The position numbers were made by a program, and so were the translations under genes. This document shows positions 52,751 through 61,892 of a DNA stretch of 64,000 bases, in pieces. The DNA is from Cytophagaceae bacterium (lineage in GTDB: Bacteria; Bacteroidota; Bacteroidia; Cytophagales; Flexibacteraceae), in the NCBI GenBank assembly GCA_027490155.1, contig JAIXYP010000005.1, positions 186,001 to 250,000 of the forward strand, written 5' to 3'. The notes below the pieces were generated by a model. That model made no database searches. It was not told where the DNA came from and worked only from the letters and a program-made list of their open reading frames with translations. Each line of letters begins with the position of its first letter. The stretch's first letter is position 1.

Positions 52751-53413
52751 CTATCGCCAGCCTTGCTGACCTACCAAGGGTACGAAGGTGAACGCACCGT
52801 GGTCCTCTTGCTCGACTTGGCCATTCTCTAGCTTGCGGAATCGATACATCCGCTGTTGTTTTTGGTCGCCTATCGGGATAACCATTAATCCTCCTATGGT
52901 CAGCTGGTTGATCAAAAGTTGTGGGATAGTAGGTGCACCAGCCGTGACCAGAATCTTGCTAAACGGTGCATACAAGGGTATGCCTTTGGACCCATCACCA
53001 AGAAAAAGAGTAGGTTGATAGCCCATATAGTTGAGCATAACCCCCGCCTTTCGGTGTAAGACTTCGATGAATTCGATGCTGTAGGTCTTGACCCCCATTG
53101 CGCATAGGACTGCGCATTGGTACCCACTGCCTGTGCCTATTTCCAAAACCTTGTCTGTTGGTTTGAGCTCCAGCAGCTCTGTTTGTCGGGCGACGGTATA
53201 AGGTTGTGAGATCGTTTGGCCCGCATCGATCGGGAATGCCTTATCTTGATAGGCGTGCTCGACAAACCCAGGGTCAAAAAAGTAGTGTCTAGGGATAAGG
53301 TTCATGGCCTCTAGCACACGCAAATCTTGTATGCCCTTATCACGAAGCTGTAACATGAGTTGCCGGCGCATTCCCTGATGCCTATGGCTATCGATCAGCT
53401 GATTGGGGTGCAT
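52751..53413 (-). CDS. pcm: Protein-L-isoaspartate O-methyltransferase
   Basis: 220 residues, family length. It methylates isoaspartyl residues to start repair of aged proteins, using SAM. Motif I is VLEIGTGSGYQCAVL; the substrate-binding segment is AYQDKAFPIDAGQTISQPYTVA; ILVTAGAPTIPQLLINQL and GLMVIPIGDQ are motifs II and III. Cytosolic. Ends 43 bp from the convergent trmN6; lspA lies 64 bp upstream on the same strand and may be co-transcribed. Confidence 0.95.
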   Translation of the reverse strand: MHPNQLIDSHRHQGMRRQLMLQLRDKGIQDLRVLEAMNLIPRHYFFDPGFVEHAYQDKAFPIDAGQTISQPYTVARQTELLELKPTDKVLEIGTGSGYQCAVLCAMGVKTYSIEFIEVLHRKAGVMLNYMGYQPTLFLGDGSKGIPLYAPFSKILVTAGAPTIPQLLINQLTIGGLMVIPIGDQKQQRMYRFRKLENGQVEQEDHGAFTFVPLVGQQGWR

Positions 53414-53477
53414 GACGATCTGTTTCGCTTTTTGTAGATTGGCAAGGACTTATGGCCTTGTCCTCTGATGGTAGCCC

Positions 53478-54083
53478 CTAGTCTTGAATACTTTTGACAG
53501 GCTTTGGAGCCTGAGCCATGAATTTGTTCTGGAAGATCAGGATAGTAAAAATGCCTACAAAAATGCTGGCATCTGCCACGTTAAAGATCGGCCATAACGA
53601 ATACCATTCACCTCCCATTACTGGGAACCAATTTGGTAAGTAGCCTTTCCAGAGATCGAGATAGAACATATCGATTACTTGACCATGGAACCAAGGACTA
53701 ACAGCATCAAATGGAGCATTGTTGAGCCAAATGCCGTAAAAAATTGAGTCCACCAAGTTACCTACGGCACCACCCAAAATCATCGAGAGACAAATCAGTA
53801 ATCCTGTAGGGGCTTTTTGGCTGATCAGTAGGTGCAACCAATAGACGATGCCACCCATGGCCAATAGCCTAAAGCCCGTCAAGAAAAGTTTGCCATAAGC
53901 AGAGCCTAACTCTACCCCAAAGGCCATCCCTGGGTTGAGGGTATAATGTAACTTGAAGAAGTCACCTAGGACCTTGATTTCACCAAGCTCGCCCATTGGC
54001 ATATTAAAATGCACCAATAGTTTGACCGACTGGTCTATTAGTATAATAAGGAGGGCTAGGCCCAGGTACTTTGCAAACTTCAT
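53478..54083 (-). CDS. lspA: Lipoprotein signal peptidase II
   Basis: 201 residues, four membrane helices. The two catalytic aspartates sit in GGAVGNLVDSIFYG and FNVADASIFVGI. The conserved Asn-x-Gly-x-Ala of the N-terminal half is YTLNPGMAFGV. It removes signal peptides from prolipoproteins such as those at 3372 and 42884. Slightly longer than proteobacterial LspA because of a periplasmic loop (about 130-155), as usual in Bacteroidetes. Confidence 0.96.
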   Translation of the reverse strand: MKFAKYLGLALLIILIDQSVKLLVHFNMPMGELGEIKVLGDFFKLHYTLNPGMAFGVELGSAYGKLFLTGFRLLAMGGIVYWLHLLISQKAPTGLLICLSMILGGAVGNLVDSIFYGIWLNNAPFDAVSPWFHGQVIDMFYLDLWKGYLPNWFPVMGGEWYSLWPIFNVADASIFVGIFTILIFQNKFMAQAPKPVKSIQD

Positions 54084-54178
54084 CGCTGGCGTTGTGGGGG
54101 GCGCAATTTAGGGCCAAAATGGCAACATTAGCGTCCCTAGTTCGGTTTGTGGTTTAGATATTAACCTCCTCAAGGCCC

Positions 54179-54186
54179 TATCTTTG
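54179..54186 (+). promoter_or_regulatory. -7 promoter element of mutS2
   Basis: TATCTTTG, full match to TAnnTTTG, with about 75 nt of leader to the ATG at 54268. Confidence 0.6.
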
Positions 54187-54267
54187 TGCCGAGGATGTCT
54201 CTGTGGTTGTGTATAAGCAACTGCTGTGGGCCAACATCGGCCTAGTATCCTTACCACAACAATATAC

Positions 54268-56823
54268 ATGGTATATCCAGCTCAGTTTGAGGTCAAAGTA
54301 GGTTTTGACCTAATCAGACAACATCTTAAAGACCAATGTGCTGGCACCTTAGGCCAGCAATTCGTTGACAAACTACAGGCCAGCTACAAGTACGACACAG
54401 TCCTGAAGCTCACGACCCAGACCAAGGAAATGGTCGATGTGCTAGGTGGTGGTGCCGATTTTTCGTTTGGTGGCTACTACAACATCCTGCCCCATCTGCG
54501 CAAGGCCGAGATCGAAAATGCTTTTCTTGACCAATCCGAGTGGAATCAGGTAAGGGTCACGGTCGTAACGATTGCGGCCCTCCATACTTTTTTTCTGAAA
54601 CAACCTGCTGAGTCATTCCCCGAGCTTAAGGCCCTTGGTGGTTTTGTCGGGATTGAGTCTGGCTTGGTCAGCCGTATCAGCCAGGTAATTGACGACAATG
54701 GTCAGGTTCGTGACAGTGCCAGTACCGAGCTGCAACAGATCAGGCGCAATCTCATTAAGGAGCAAACTGGCCTAAGACGCAAACTGGATACTTTGCTCAA
54801 GTCGTTCAAGGCACAGGATATGGTGGCCGAAGACGCTGAGCTGACAATCAGGAGTGGTCGTTTGGTGATTCCGCTGCGTGCCGAGCAAAAACGCCAGATA
54901 AAAGGCTTTGTCCATGACGAGTCAGCCACTGGTCAGACAGTCTTTATCGAGCCTGCAGAGGTCGTTGAGTCCAACAACGCGATCAGAGAGCTGACTTATG
55001 AGGAGCGCCGCGAGATCATCCGGATCCTGACCAAATTAACCAACTATCTGCGTCCGCAGGTTCCGTCGCTGATCAAGGCCTGTACCTACCTCGGGATGTT
55101 AGACTTTATCCGGGCCAAGGCACGCTTTGCACAGATGACAGATTCAATCCAGCCGCCGAGCTCCAAACAACCAGGGTTGGACTGGTATCGGGCTAAGCAT
55201 CCATTATTGCACATTACGCTTGGTAAACAAGGCCGAAGCGTAACCCCGTTGGACATCAAACTTGACGGTGAGCAGAGGATTTTGATAATATCAGGGCCTA
55301 ATGCGGGGGGCAAGTCCATTGCGCTCAAGTCCGTGGCCTTGATCCAGTACATGTGGCAGAGCGGACTCTTGGTCCCGATGCAGGAAAACAGCCAGATGGG
55401 GTTGTTTGACTCCTTGTTCATCGACATAGGAGACGAACAGAGCCTTGAGAATGACCTCAGTACCTATAGCAGTCACCTTAAGCACATGCTTTACTTCACG
55501 AAGATGGTGACCAAACGTAGCCTCTTCCTAATAGACGAAATGGGCACCGGCACTGAGCCCCAATATGGCGGTGCAATAGCCGAAACCATCTTGGAAGAGC
55601 TAAATAAACAGCAAGCCTTTGGGGTCGTGAATACCCATTATGGCAACCTAAAGGAGCTAGCCGACCGTACCAAAGGGATGTTCAATGGTGCCATGCGATT
55701 TGATGCTCAGGCTTTGACTCCTCTTTATCAGCTAGAGATGGGCAAGCCAGGAAGTTCGTTTGCGCTAGAGATCGCCCGCAAGATTGGGTTCATGGACCCC
55801 ATTATCAAACGGGCTAGTAGTAAAGTGGGCCAGAAGCGTGTTGCCCTAGACCAAATGCTACTCGAGCTAGAGGCATCCAAGCAGCAATACGAAACTTTGC
55901 GTGCCGAAACCGACAAACAGCTGAAGTACCACACTCAGTATGCCAAAGACTATAATGAGTTGAAGGCCCTACTGGAGCAACAAAAGAAACAAGTGCTAGC
56001 CGAGGCCAAACTGCAGGCCAAAGCACTAGTGCAGAATGCCAACCAAAAGATAGAGCAAACGATCAGGGAGATCAAGGAAAGCCAAGCCAACCGCGATATA
56101 ACCAAAACCGCAAGGCAGACGTTGCAGGCCTTTGTGGCTGAGGACCTGAAAGTTGATGAAGCCGAAATAGCAGCTGTTGCTAAGGCCCAAGCAGATGCCG
56201 AGGCCATCAAGGCTGCTAAAAAGGGTACAGGTTCCTACCTACCCAAAGCTCTGTTGACCACCTTAGAGGTCGATCAACTAGATGTCAAAACCGTTGGACC
56301 AGCCAAGCCCAAACACCAACCTGCTCCGCCAAAGGATAACGAGACGTTGCCGCCATTGGGCATTGGCAGTTATGTCCAGGTAGCAGACTCTGGTGCCTTT
56401 GCCCAGGTTATCGCAATCAACGGCAAGGATGTCGAGATCGGTATTGGTGACCTTAAATCAAAAGTTAAGCTTAGCCGCCTAACTGTCGTTAGCAGACGGA
56501 CTTATGAAGATGCAACTGGTGTTGATACTAGCTATAACTACGCTAGTAAAGGCATCAATATCAATGACCGCATGGCAGCCTTTAGTTTCAACCTTGACCT
56601 GCGGGGTAAACGAGGTGCCGAGGCCTTAACTGAGCTTGATCAGTTTATTGACTCTGCGCTGTTGCTTGGCCAGCAGGAACTGAGGATCCTGCACGGCAAG
56701 GGTGACGGCATTCTACGTAACTTAGTTAGGCAGCACCTTAAGGCATACAAGCAGATCAAGTCGTTAACTGACGAACATGCTGACCGTGGAGGTGATGGCA
56801 TCACTTTGGTCTCGATGCTGTAA
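54268..56823 (+). CDS. mutS2: Endonuclease/ribosome-rescue ATPase MutS2
   Basis: About 851 residues from the ATG at 54268 (MVYPAQFEVKVGFDLIRQ). The 14-codon longer version lacks conservation. Clamp and lever helices are followed by the ABC ATPase (Walker A SGPNAGGKS, Walker B RSLFLIDEMGTGTEP), a long coiled coil (about 510-620), a KOW-like beta region, and the C-terminal Smr nuclease domain with LDLRGKRGAEALTELDQF and ILHGKGDGILR. MutS2 lacks the mismatch-recognition domain of MutS; it suppresses recombination or splits collided ribosomes. Single-gene unit closed by a 16-bp-stem terminator. Confidence 0.96.
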   Translation: MVYPAQFEVKVGFDLIRQHLKDQCAGTLGQQFVDKLQASYKYDTVLKLTTQTKEMVDVLGGGADFSFGGYYNILPHLRKAEIENAFLDQSEWNQVRVTVVTIAALHTFFLKQPAESFPELKALGGFVGIESGLVSRISQVIDDNGQVRDSASTELQQIRRNLIKEQTGLRRKLDTLLKSFKAQDMVAEDAELTIRSGRLVIPLRAEQKRQIKGFVHDESATGQTVFIEPAEVVESNNAIRELTYEERREIIRILTKLTNYLRPQVPSLIKACTYLGMLDFIRAKARFAQMTDSIQPPSSKQPGLDWYRAKHPLLHITLGKQGRSVTPLDIKLDGEQRILIISGPNAGGKSIALKSVALIQYMWQSGLLVPMQENSQMGLFDSLFIDIGDEQSLENDLSTYSSHLKHMLYFTKMVTKRSLFLIDEMGTGTEPQYGGAIAETILEELNKQQAFGVVNTHYGNLKELADRTKGMFNGAMRFDAQALTPLYQLEMGKPGSSFALEIARKIGFMDPIIKRASSKVGQKRVALDQMLLELEASKQQYETLRAETDKQLKYHTQYAKDYNELKALLEQQKKQVLAEAKLQAKALVQNANQKIEQTIREIKESQANRDITKTARQTLQAFVAEDLKVDEAEIAAVAKAQADAEAIKAAKKGTGSYLPKALLTTLEVDQLDVKTVGPAKPKHQPAPPKDNETLPPLGIGSYVQVADSGAFAQVIAINGKDVEIGIGDLKSKVKLSRLTVVSRRTYEDATGVDTSYNYASKGININDRMAAFSFNLDLRGKRGAEALTELDQFIDSALLLGQQELRILHGKGDGILRNLVRQHLKAYKQIKSLTDEHADRGGDGITLVSML

Positions 56824-56854
56824 CTTGCCTTAGGCAAACCAGTTTAGCATAAAT

Positions 56855-56893
56855 AACAATGGCTAAGGTGAAAATTCCACCTTAGCCATTGTT
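56855..56893. terminator. Bidirectional intrinsic terminator
   Basis: Perfect 16-bp stem AACAATGGCTAAGGTG/CACCTTAGCCATTGTT with a 7-nt loop, between convergent mutS2 and carA. Confidence 0.92.
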
Positions 56894-56930
56894 GTAATCA
56901 GGATTATGTAATGTAATTCTAGTTTGGCGT

Positions 56931-58061
56931 TTAAGAATGCGCCGCCATCAATTCACGGAACTGATCAAAGAGGTAACGGCTATCGTGTGGGCCGGGGTTG
57001 CTTTCGGGGTGGTGCTGAACCGAGAAAGCTGGTTTGTTCGTGAGCCGCATACCCTCCACTGTTTGGTCATTGAGGTTGATGTGTGTGAGCTCAACACCGT
57101 CTAGGGCCTCTATGCCCGCAGCAGAAACAGCAAAGCCGTGGTTCTGGCTTGTGATTTCGCCCTTACCTGTGATCAGGTTCTTGACTGGGTGATTGATGCC
57201 GCGGTGGCCATTGTGCATTTTGTAGGTGTGCAGGCCTGCTGCCAAGGCCAATAGCTGATGCCCTAAACAGATGCCAAAAAGCGGCCTATCGTGCGCCAAA
57301 ATTTCCTTGACCGTATCAATGGCATAGTCCATTACGGCTGGGTCTCCTGGGCCGTTTGACAGGAAATAGCCATTGGGTTTCCATTCATCCAACTCCTGAT
57401 AGGTGGTGGTTGCTGGGAAAACACGAAGGTCCATACCTCGGGCCTGCATATTTTCCAAAATGCCCTTCTTGACACCATAGTCCAACACGGCAACCCTAAA
57501 GCTTTGCTCACCAGCTGATTGGTCTGTGTCGGTCCTAGGCAAATCGTAAGGTTCAGGGGTAGTAACCTTGGTGCTAAGCTCTAGGTTAAGCATATCTGGT
57601 AATTTGTCCAGCTCGGCTTGTAAGAAGGCAGGGGCCCCGCTTATAGTGCTAATCACGACGTTCATAGCGCCCTTGTCTCGTATGTGGCGCACAAGGTACC
57701 GTGTGTCTATCTCACTGATCCCTGTTATGCCTGCAGCTGCTAGGTAGCCATTGAGGGTGTTGTCAGCATCTCGACGACTTTGGACGGTGGCCATCTTGTT
57801 GCAAATCAAACCACTGAACTGCACCCGGTTACTTTCGGTCTCACCCTGCTTGACACCATAGTTGCCGACATGCGCTACGGTGGTTACAATCACTTGACCA
57901 TAATAGCTTGGGTCTGTGAATATCTCTTGGTAGCCAGTCATACCCGTGTTGAAACAAATCTCACCACCTGTTGTGCCAGCTGCCCCAACAGCAAGGCCTT
58001 CTAGGATGATTCCGTCCTGAAGCATAAGCCAGGCTGGTTGAGGGGCGATTGTTGTTTTCAA
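56931..58061 (-). CDS. carA: Carbamoyl-phosphate synthase small subunit
   Basis: About 376 residues. It is the glutaminase subunit that feeds ammonia to CarB for pyrimidine and arginine synthesis. The N-terminal domain (to about 150) is followed by a class I glutamine amidotransferase with the nucleophile in FGICLGHQLLALA and the His/Glu pair in VQHHPESNPGP. The start is uncertain: TTG at 58061 restores the expected first strand (AWLMLQDGIILEG), ATG at 58025 would cut it, and TTG at 58106 adds 15 unconserved residues. carB is not adjacent. A terminator hairpin lies just upstream on the same strand (58112-58141), so read-through control is possible. Confidence 0.93.
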   Translation of the reverse strand: MKTTIAPQPAWLMLQDGIILEGLAVGAAGTTGGEICFNTGMTGYQEIFTDPSYYGQVIVTTVAHVGNYGVKQGETESNRVQFSGLICNKMATVQSRRDADNTLNGYLAAAGITGISEIDTRYLVRHIRDKGAMNVVISTISGAPAFLQAELDKLPDMLNLELSTKVTTPEPYDLPRTDTDQSAGEQSFRVAVLDYGVKKGILENMQARGMDLRVFPATTTYQELDEWKPNGYFLSNGPGDPAVMDYAIDTVKEILAHDRPLFGICLGHQLLALAAGLHTYKMHNGHRGINHPVKNLITGKGEITSQNHGFAVSAAGIEALDGVELTHINLNDQTVEGMRLTNKPAFSVQHHPESNPGPHDSRYLFDQFRELMAAHS

Positions 58062-58111
58062 AATGAGTTGCGTTATAGAGGTGGTAGTATAAGTGAGTGA
58101 GCACAAGGCTG

Positions 58112-58141
58112 AAAAAAAACCATAACCGAAAAGGCTATGGT
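58112..58141 (-). terminator. Intrinsic terminator or attenuator directly upstream of carA
   Basis: Stem ACCATAGCC/GGTTATGGT (one mismatch), TTTTC loop, then eight T on the minus strand. It is 255 nt past the stop of the GreA-like gene and 51 nt before the preferred carA start. Confidence 0.75.
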
Positions 58142-58189
58142 CTAAGGCTAATAACTATCAAGAAGGTCGGAAATTAAGAAATTTGCCAG

Positions 58190-58280
58190 ACCTTGGGTCC
58201 ATTAGGAATACTGATTGTAGTCCTTGGTTGTAATCAGGTCCGGAAAGGATGAAGACCATGGATTTTTGCAACCCAAGTGG
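58190..58280 (+). ncRNA. Candidate SRP-RNA-like hairpin (strand uncertain)
   Basis: A long hairpin: CTTGGGT (58192-58198) pairs perfectly with ACCCAAG (58271-58277). Inside it TCCTTGGT pairs with ACCATGGA, and the tip reads ATCAGGTCCGGAAAGGATGAAG. The string TCAGGTCCGGAA is the hallmark of bacterial SRP (4.5S) domain IV, but the 3' side is GGATGAAG rather than the canonical GGAAGCAG and the loop has an extra A, so the match is imperfect. GAAATTTG (58179-58186) is one base off TAnnTTTG at the right distance. The alternative is a leader on the minus strand before carA. Confidence 0.42.
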
Positions 58281-58395
58281 CAGCTCCATTACTGTCAGGA
58301 CTAATCCGCTGATCATGGATCAAAATAACGGTAATAATACTTGTCCTGCAAGCCTAAACATAGATACCGAACTGAAAATTGAGCTAGCTAAGCTG

Positions 58396-58860
58396 CTAGA
58401 ATACGTCTAATACCTTGATCGGTTTTTCCCGAAACATAAAAGTTTCGCCTGCTTTTTTGCCTGCAACGGCTTTGTACAGCGGTGCTGAAGGGCTAACGGC
58501 TACATAGGACTTGCCATCTATCTTGATTGAGCCGAGGCTAATAGCCACAAACATTGACTGGGCCTCTGTGATGATGACAGAGCCAAAACCAGCAACTTCT
58601 TCTTTAAGCTCAGGACGAAGTTTGTTCAGCAGAGCCATATCGTCGAGAGCTACCTCTAGCTGCCGAGCAAACATATCACGTTTGTTCTGCATCTCTTCAC
58701 GATAGCTATCCACCATATTATCCTCGGCGCTTTCGTCATAGTCCATGGCGCTTTGCTGGGCGTCTTGCATGGCGGCTTTGGCGGTACCAACGACTTCTTT
58801 TTGTATCCTGATACACTCGGTCAGCAATTGTTGCTTGAGTGATAGTTGTTCACTGTTCAT
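58396..58860 (-). CDS. GreA/GreB-like C-terminal-domain protein
   Basis: 154 residues. An N-terminal coiled coil (about 5-85, LKQQLLTECIRIQKEVVG to LELAL-like helix) is followed by a Gre-factor C-terminal domain (GSVIITEAQSMFVAISLG... VAVSPSAPLYKAVAGKKAGETFMF). The domain order is that of Gre transcript-cleavage factors, but the N-terminal helices are divergent and the acidic tip is unclear. Databases often mislabel this Bacteroidetes family as 3-oxoacyl-ACP synthase; no such enzyme motif exists here. It likely binds RNA polymerase's secondary channel (inference). Confidence 0.8.
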   Translation of the reverse strand: MNSEQLSLKQQLLTECIRIQKEVVGTAKAAMQDAQQSAMDYDESAEDNMVDSYREEMQNKRDMFARQLEVALDDMALLNKLRPELKEEVAGFGSVIITEAQSMFVAISLGSIKIDGKSYVAVSPSAPLYKAVAGKKAGETFMFREKPIKVLDVF

Positions 58861-59095
58861 CTGATAATCAGGTGGTTTTTGGGGATTAGCTTAGTGCTAA
58901 TGCAATGGTGGGGTAGGTTGGGCACAAGGAGGATGGATTGGCCCGAAGGCCTCCAAATAGACCCCATAGGCCTTGGGCCTGCAAATTTGGGTATTTTTAG
59001 CAGGTTTGCTTCTTATCAGCAGAAAAGATGCCACAATATGGAGACATGAGATCTTGCGTTCAAAAAAATGCGCTTAACAAAGGCGAAATTGTTGT

Positions 59096-59863
59096 TTAGG
59101 CCTTGCCAGTTAGCTTGTAAGTCCAGAGGCCCAAAAGCTCATGACTCAGGATTTCCCATTTGCGCCAAGCATCTGTGCTCGGGGCTAGGTTCAGCCACTT
59201 GATGTTTGGGCTAGTTGTTGCCTGCGGATCTACACTGAAAGGGATGTATCGAATGCCAACAAAATTGAAACAGGCCATCGCTCGCCGCATGTGCCATGCT
59301 GAAGTAACTAACAGCACAGTATCAGTTGTAATCTTTAACGAGTCCATTAGCCTTTTGCTGAAAATTGCGTTTTCGGCTGTGGTGCGTGCCCTTGGCTCAA
59401 GGATTAGAGCCGAGTCTGGCAAGCCTGCTTGCCGAAACAAATAGGCCATCTGGGATGCTTCGGAGTCAAATCCGCCCAATATGTTTGAGATTCCGCCAGT
59501 CAAAAGCAAATGCTTTACAATCCCCCTGTGATAAAGCTCTAGGCTATGCAAATACCGGTCAACACCACGGCCAGAATAGACTCGATCATGTGGTTCGGGA
59601 TCTGGATTGGTGAAACCTCCTAGGACGATGGCTGCTCTATAGGGCCGTTTAGGTGTCGGAAATGCACTTATCGGTATTTGCCAAAGGTCCAAAGCCCAAT
59701 TGGCCAAGGGTGCATAGGATAGAAGCCAAAAAAGAGTGGTAAACCCTAGAATCTGGTAACGCAAAGCCGACCGACGCATTTGCCAACAAAGGAAAATCAA
59801 GACCAAAAAAAGCCACCAAATAGGGCTTTCTGCAAAGGCCAATAACTTACCGATCAAGAACAT
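59096..59863 (-). CDS. YdcF/ElyC-type DUF218 membrane protein
   Basis: 255 residues. Two N-terminal membrane helices (about 14-30 and 37-58) precede a DUF218 domain: RAAIVLGGF, SLELYHRGIVKHLLLTGG, ARTTAENAIFSKRLMD and VLLVTSAWHMRRAMACF. The best-known members (ElyC, SanA) affect peptidoglycan or envelope integrity; the biochemical reaction is not settled. Likely periplasmic domain anchored in the inner membrane. The next gene upstream (59905-60534) is on the same strand 41 bp away. Confidence 0.88.
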   Translation of the reverse strand: MFLIGKLLAFAESPIWWLFLVLIFLCWQMRRSALRYQILGFTTLFWLLSYAPLANWALDLWQIPISAFPTPKRPYRAAIVLGGFTNPDPEPHDRVYSGRGVDRYLHSLELYHRGIVKHLLLTGGISNILGGFDSEASQMAYLFRQAGLPDSALILEPRARTTAENAIFSKRLMDSLKITTDTVLLVTSAWHMRRAMACFNFVGIRYIPFSVDPQATTSPNIKWLNLAPSTDAWRKWEILSHELLGLWTYKLTGKA

Positions 59864-59904
59864 GGACCTGTTGTGATTGTTATGGTTTAGATCGATTTAT
59901 ACGA

Positions 59905-60534
59905 CTAATACCCGATTGCTATCCGCTGACTGTAATAAGCTGGATTATCGATCTGGTTTACCATAAAATGCGCCACATCATCGGTCAGGATTTGGGTTGT
60001 GTCCAGCATAATGGTGTTGAGTTGGGTGCGGTATTGGCCAGTTACCTCACCTGTTGGCATATAGCCAGGGCAAATAAGCGTAAACACAAGGCCCGACTTG
60101 ACGAGGGTGTTCCAGGCTTTGTGATGTTCGTCGCTAATGGTCTTGAGCTGAGGCGGGAACCCTTGCAGGTCCTGCACCAATCTGCTATCGTTATATTGCA
60201 GGATGCCAGACCCACCAACTGACACAATGCGGTTGATGTTATGCGCTGCCATGCCCTTCGTGATCGATACCATACCAACGCTGCTTGTCCGGATCTTGGC
60301 ATGGACCGTCCGTGGGCCAATAGCCGAAAGCACGGCATTGAATCCGCCTCCTAGTGCTTTGATGACCGAGTCTGCTACCATCACATCCCCTTCGATGACC
60401 TCAATATCAGGGATCGTGAAGGCATCGGCCTTCCGAACGAAAGCAGTGACTTCCCAACCTTGGGCCTTTGCTTGTAGGCACACGGCCTTGCCAACACGCC
60501 CTGTGGCCCCGAACACAATTACTTTTTTGGACAT
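59905..60534 (-). CDS. NAD(P)-binding reductase of the NmrA/atypical SDR family
   Basis: 209 residues from the ATG at 60534 (MSKKVIVFGATGRVGKAVCL); a longer frame (60576) adds 14 residues before the nucleotide-binding strand and is rejected. The Rossmann motif is GATGRVG. NAVLSAIGP and IVSVGGSGIL follow, then LICPGYMP. No clear YxxxK catalytic pair, so it may be a redox sensor or a reductase such as the flavin reductase-like group. Substrate unknown. Confidence 0.85.
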   Translation of the reverse strand: MSKKVIVFGATGRVGKAVCLQAKAQGWEVTAFVRKADAFTIPDIEVIEGDVMVADSVIKALGGGFNAVLSAIGPRTVHAKIRTSSVGMVSITKGMAAHNINRIVSVGGSGILQYNDSRLVQDLQGFPPQLKTISDEHHKAWNTLVKSGLVFTLICPGYMPTGEVTGQYRTQLNTIMLDTTQILTDDVAHFMVNQIDNPAYYSQRIAIGY

Positions 60535-60586
60535 TACGCTCCTTTGATTGTTGTTGCAGTAGGCATGGTTTCCCAAATTTGGGTAT

Positions 60587-60892
60587 CCATGGCTGCATAA
60601 GGCCGCAAGATGCTAAAAGAAACTGGCATCTGCTGATTTGGACTGATTGCGGACCATGTTAAGCTGGCGACCTTGCGTGTTTTGCTGCTAGGTTTAGGGT
60701 TGAACTGCTAGCGTAATGATGGCAAAATTTCCTGATGGTATTGTCGTTTTGGTGGTTAAGGGTATAGGTTAGGGTATGCATTTTGATATTGGCATACATT
60801 GTGGATATTGCTGCACACAACTGATGCCTCTGGTCAAATCTGGATGATATGACAAGGCATAGACTAAAGTAATAACCACAAATACCACTATT
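60587..60892. other. Intergenic region with an inverted repeat before pirin
   Basis: About 300 bp between divergent genes. It contains GTATGC (60774-60779) and GCATAC (60792-60797) as a 6-bp inverted repeat with a 12-bp spacer, possibly an operator. No full TAnnTTTG element or RNA gene is recognised. Confidence 0.35.
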
Positions 60893-61768
60893 ATGGAACG
60901 CAAAAAAATCGACAAACAGACCAAGGGATACCTTGCCAATGTAGGACCCGATATCAAGGTGAGGCGTACACTCCCTTCGGTTGAAATTCGGGATTTGAAC
61001 CCGATGGTTTTCCTGGATGTCATGCGACCGCTAGAGCACATCGCAAACCCAAACGCCGTTACCAATGGTACTGGGGCCCATCCACACCGTGGATTCTGCA
61101 CCTTTACTTATGTGCTATCGGGCGAGATAGAACATTTTGACAGCAAAGGTCACCATGGGGTGGTAAAGGCAGGTGGTGGCCAATGGATGAAGGCAGGTAA
61201 TGGAATCATCCATGATGAGCGACCTACTCTAGAGATGCTCCGGAAGGGTGGGATCCAACAGGGATTTCAGCTCTGGATCAACCTACCTGCCGCTCACAAA
61301 AATGATGAGCCGGCCTACCAACCGTTGCACCCCGAAGATGTCCAAGAAGTTTCCTTGTCTGATGGTACAGTCGTTAGGGTACTGATTGGGACCTTTGCCG
61401 ACAAAACCTCGCCAATTCCAACTTACACCCCTCAAGCTGTGCTGCATGTTAAGTTAGCGGCAAATTCAACCATTGACTTACCGCTTAACCAGGGTTGGCA
61501 TACCGCTATCTACCTCGAAAGTGGAGACGTAACCATTGCAGAGCAGGTGGTATCTGGGCCTAAGATGGTCACTATCAGTAAGGCAGGGGACCTTGTTAAC
61601 CTCCAGAACGATAATGACCATGTTCAGGACTTGTTTATCCTGACAGCATTGCCACTTGAGGAGCCCATGTTGGCACATGGTCCTTTCGTGATGAATAATG
61701 AGGCTGGCATCATGACCGCTTACCGAGATTACGAGCTGGGCAAGTATGGCCAGATTAGCTACAACTAA
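60893..61768 (+). CDS. Pirin-family protein
   Basis: 291 residues, bicupin. The N-terminal cupin has the metal ligands in AHPHRGFCTFTYVLSGEIEH and the conserved VKAGGGQWMKAGNGIIHDE. The C-terminal pirin domain includes LIGTFADKTSPIPTYTP and PFVMNNEAGIMTAYRDYELG near the end. Bacterial pirins include quercetin dioxygenases and redox/metabolic modulators; this one's substrate is unknown. Single-gene unit ending at the bidirectional terminator 61816-61852. Confidence 0.93.
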   Translation: MERKKIDKQTKGYLANVGPDIKVRRTLPSVEIRDLNPMVFLDVMRPLEHIANPNAVTNGTGAHPHRGFCTFTYVLSGEIEHFDSKGHHGVVKAGGGQWMKAGNGIIHDERPTLEMLRKGGIQQGFQLWINLPAAHKNDEPAYQPLHPEDVQEVSLSDGTVVRVLIGTFADKTSPIPTYTPQAVLHVKLAANSTIDLPLNQGWHTAIYLESGDVTIAEQVVSGPKMVTISKAGDLVNLQNDNDHVQDLFILTALPLEEPMLAHGPFVMNNEAGIMTAYRDYELGKYGQISYN

Positions 61769-61815
61769 ATAGACTTTGCTAGGTCTCTAAAATAGACCTG
61801 GCAACAGTTAAACAG

Positions 61816-61852
61816 AACAGGGCAAGAGATCGATTTCGTCTCTTGCCCTGTT
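61816..61852. terminator. Bidirectional intrinsic terminator
   Basis: Perfect 14-bp stem AACAGGGCAAGAGA/TCTCTTGCCCTGTT with a 9-nt loop, between convergent pirin and hflX. Confidence 0.9.
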
Positions 61853-61892
61853 TGGTTTAATATCAATAGGCTAGCTCAGGTTAATGGGCTTC

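Noticed and set aside
58846-59049. 67-codon plus-strand ORF in the gap upstream of the GreA-like gene
   Set aside because: Overlaps the GreA-like start, Trp/Arg-rich, no domain or promoter; looks like chance.
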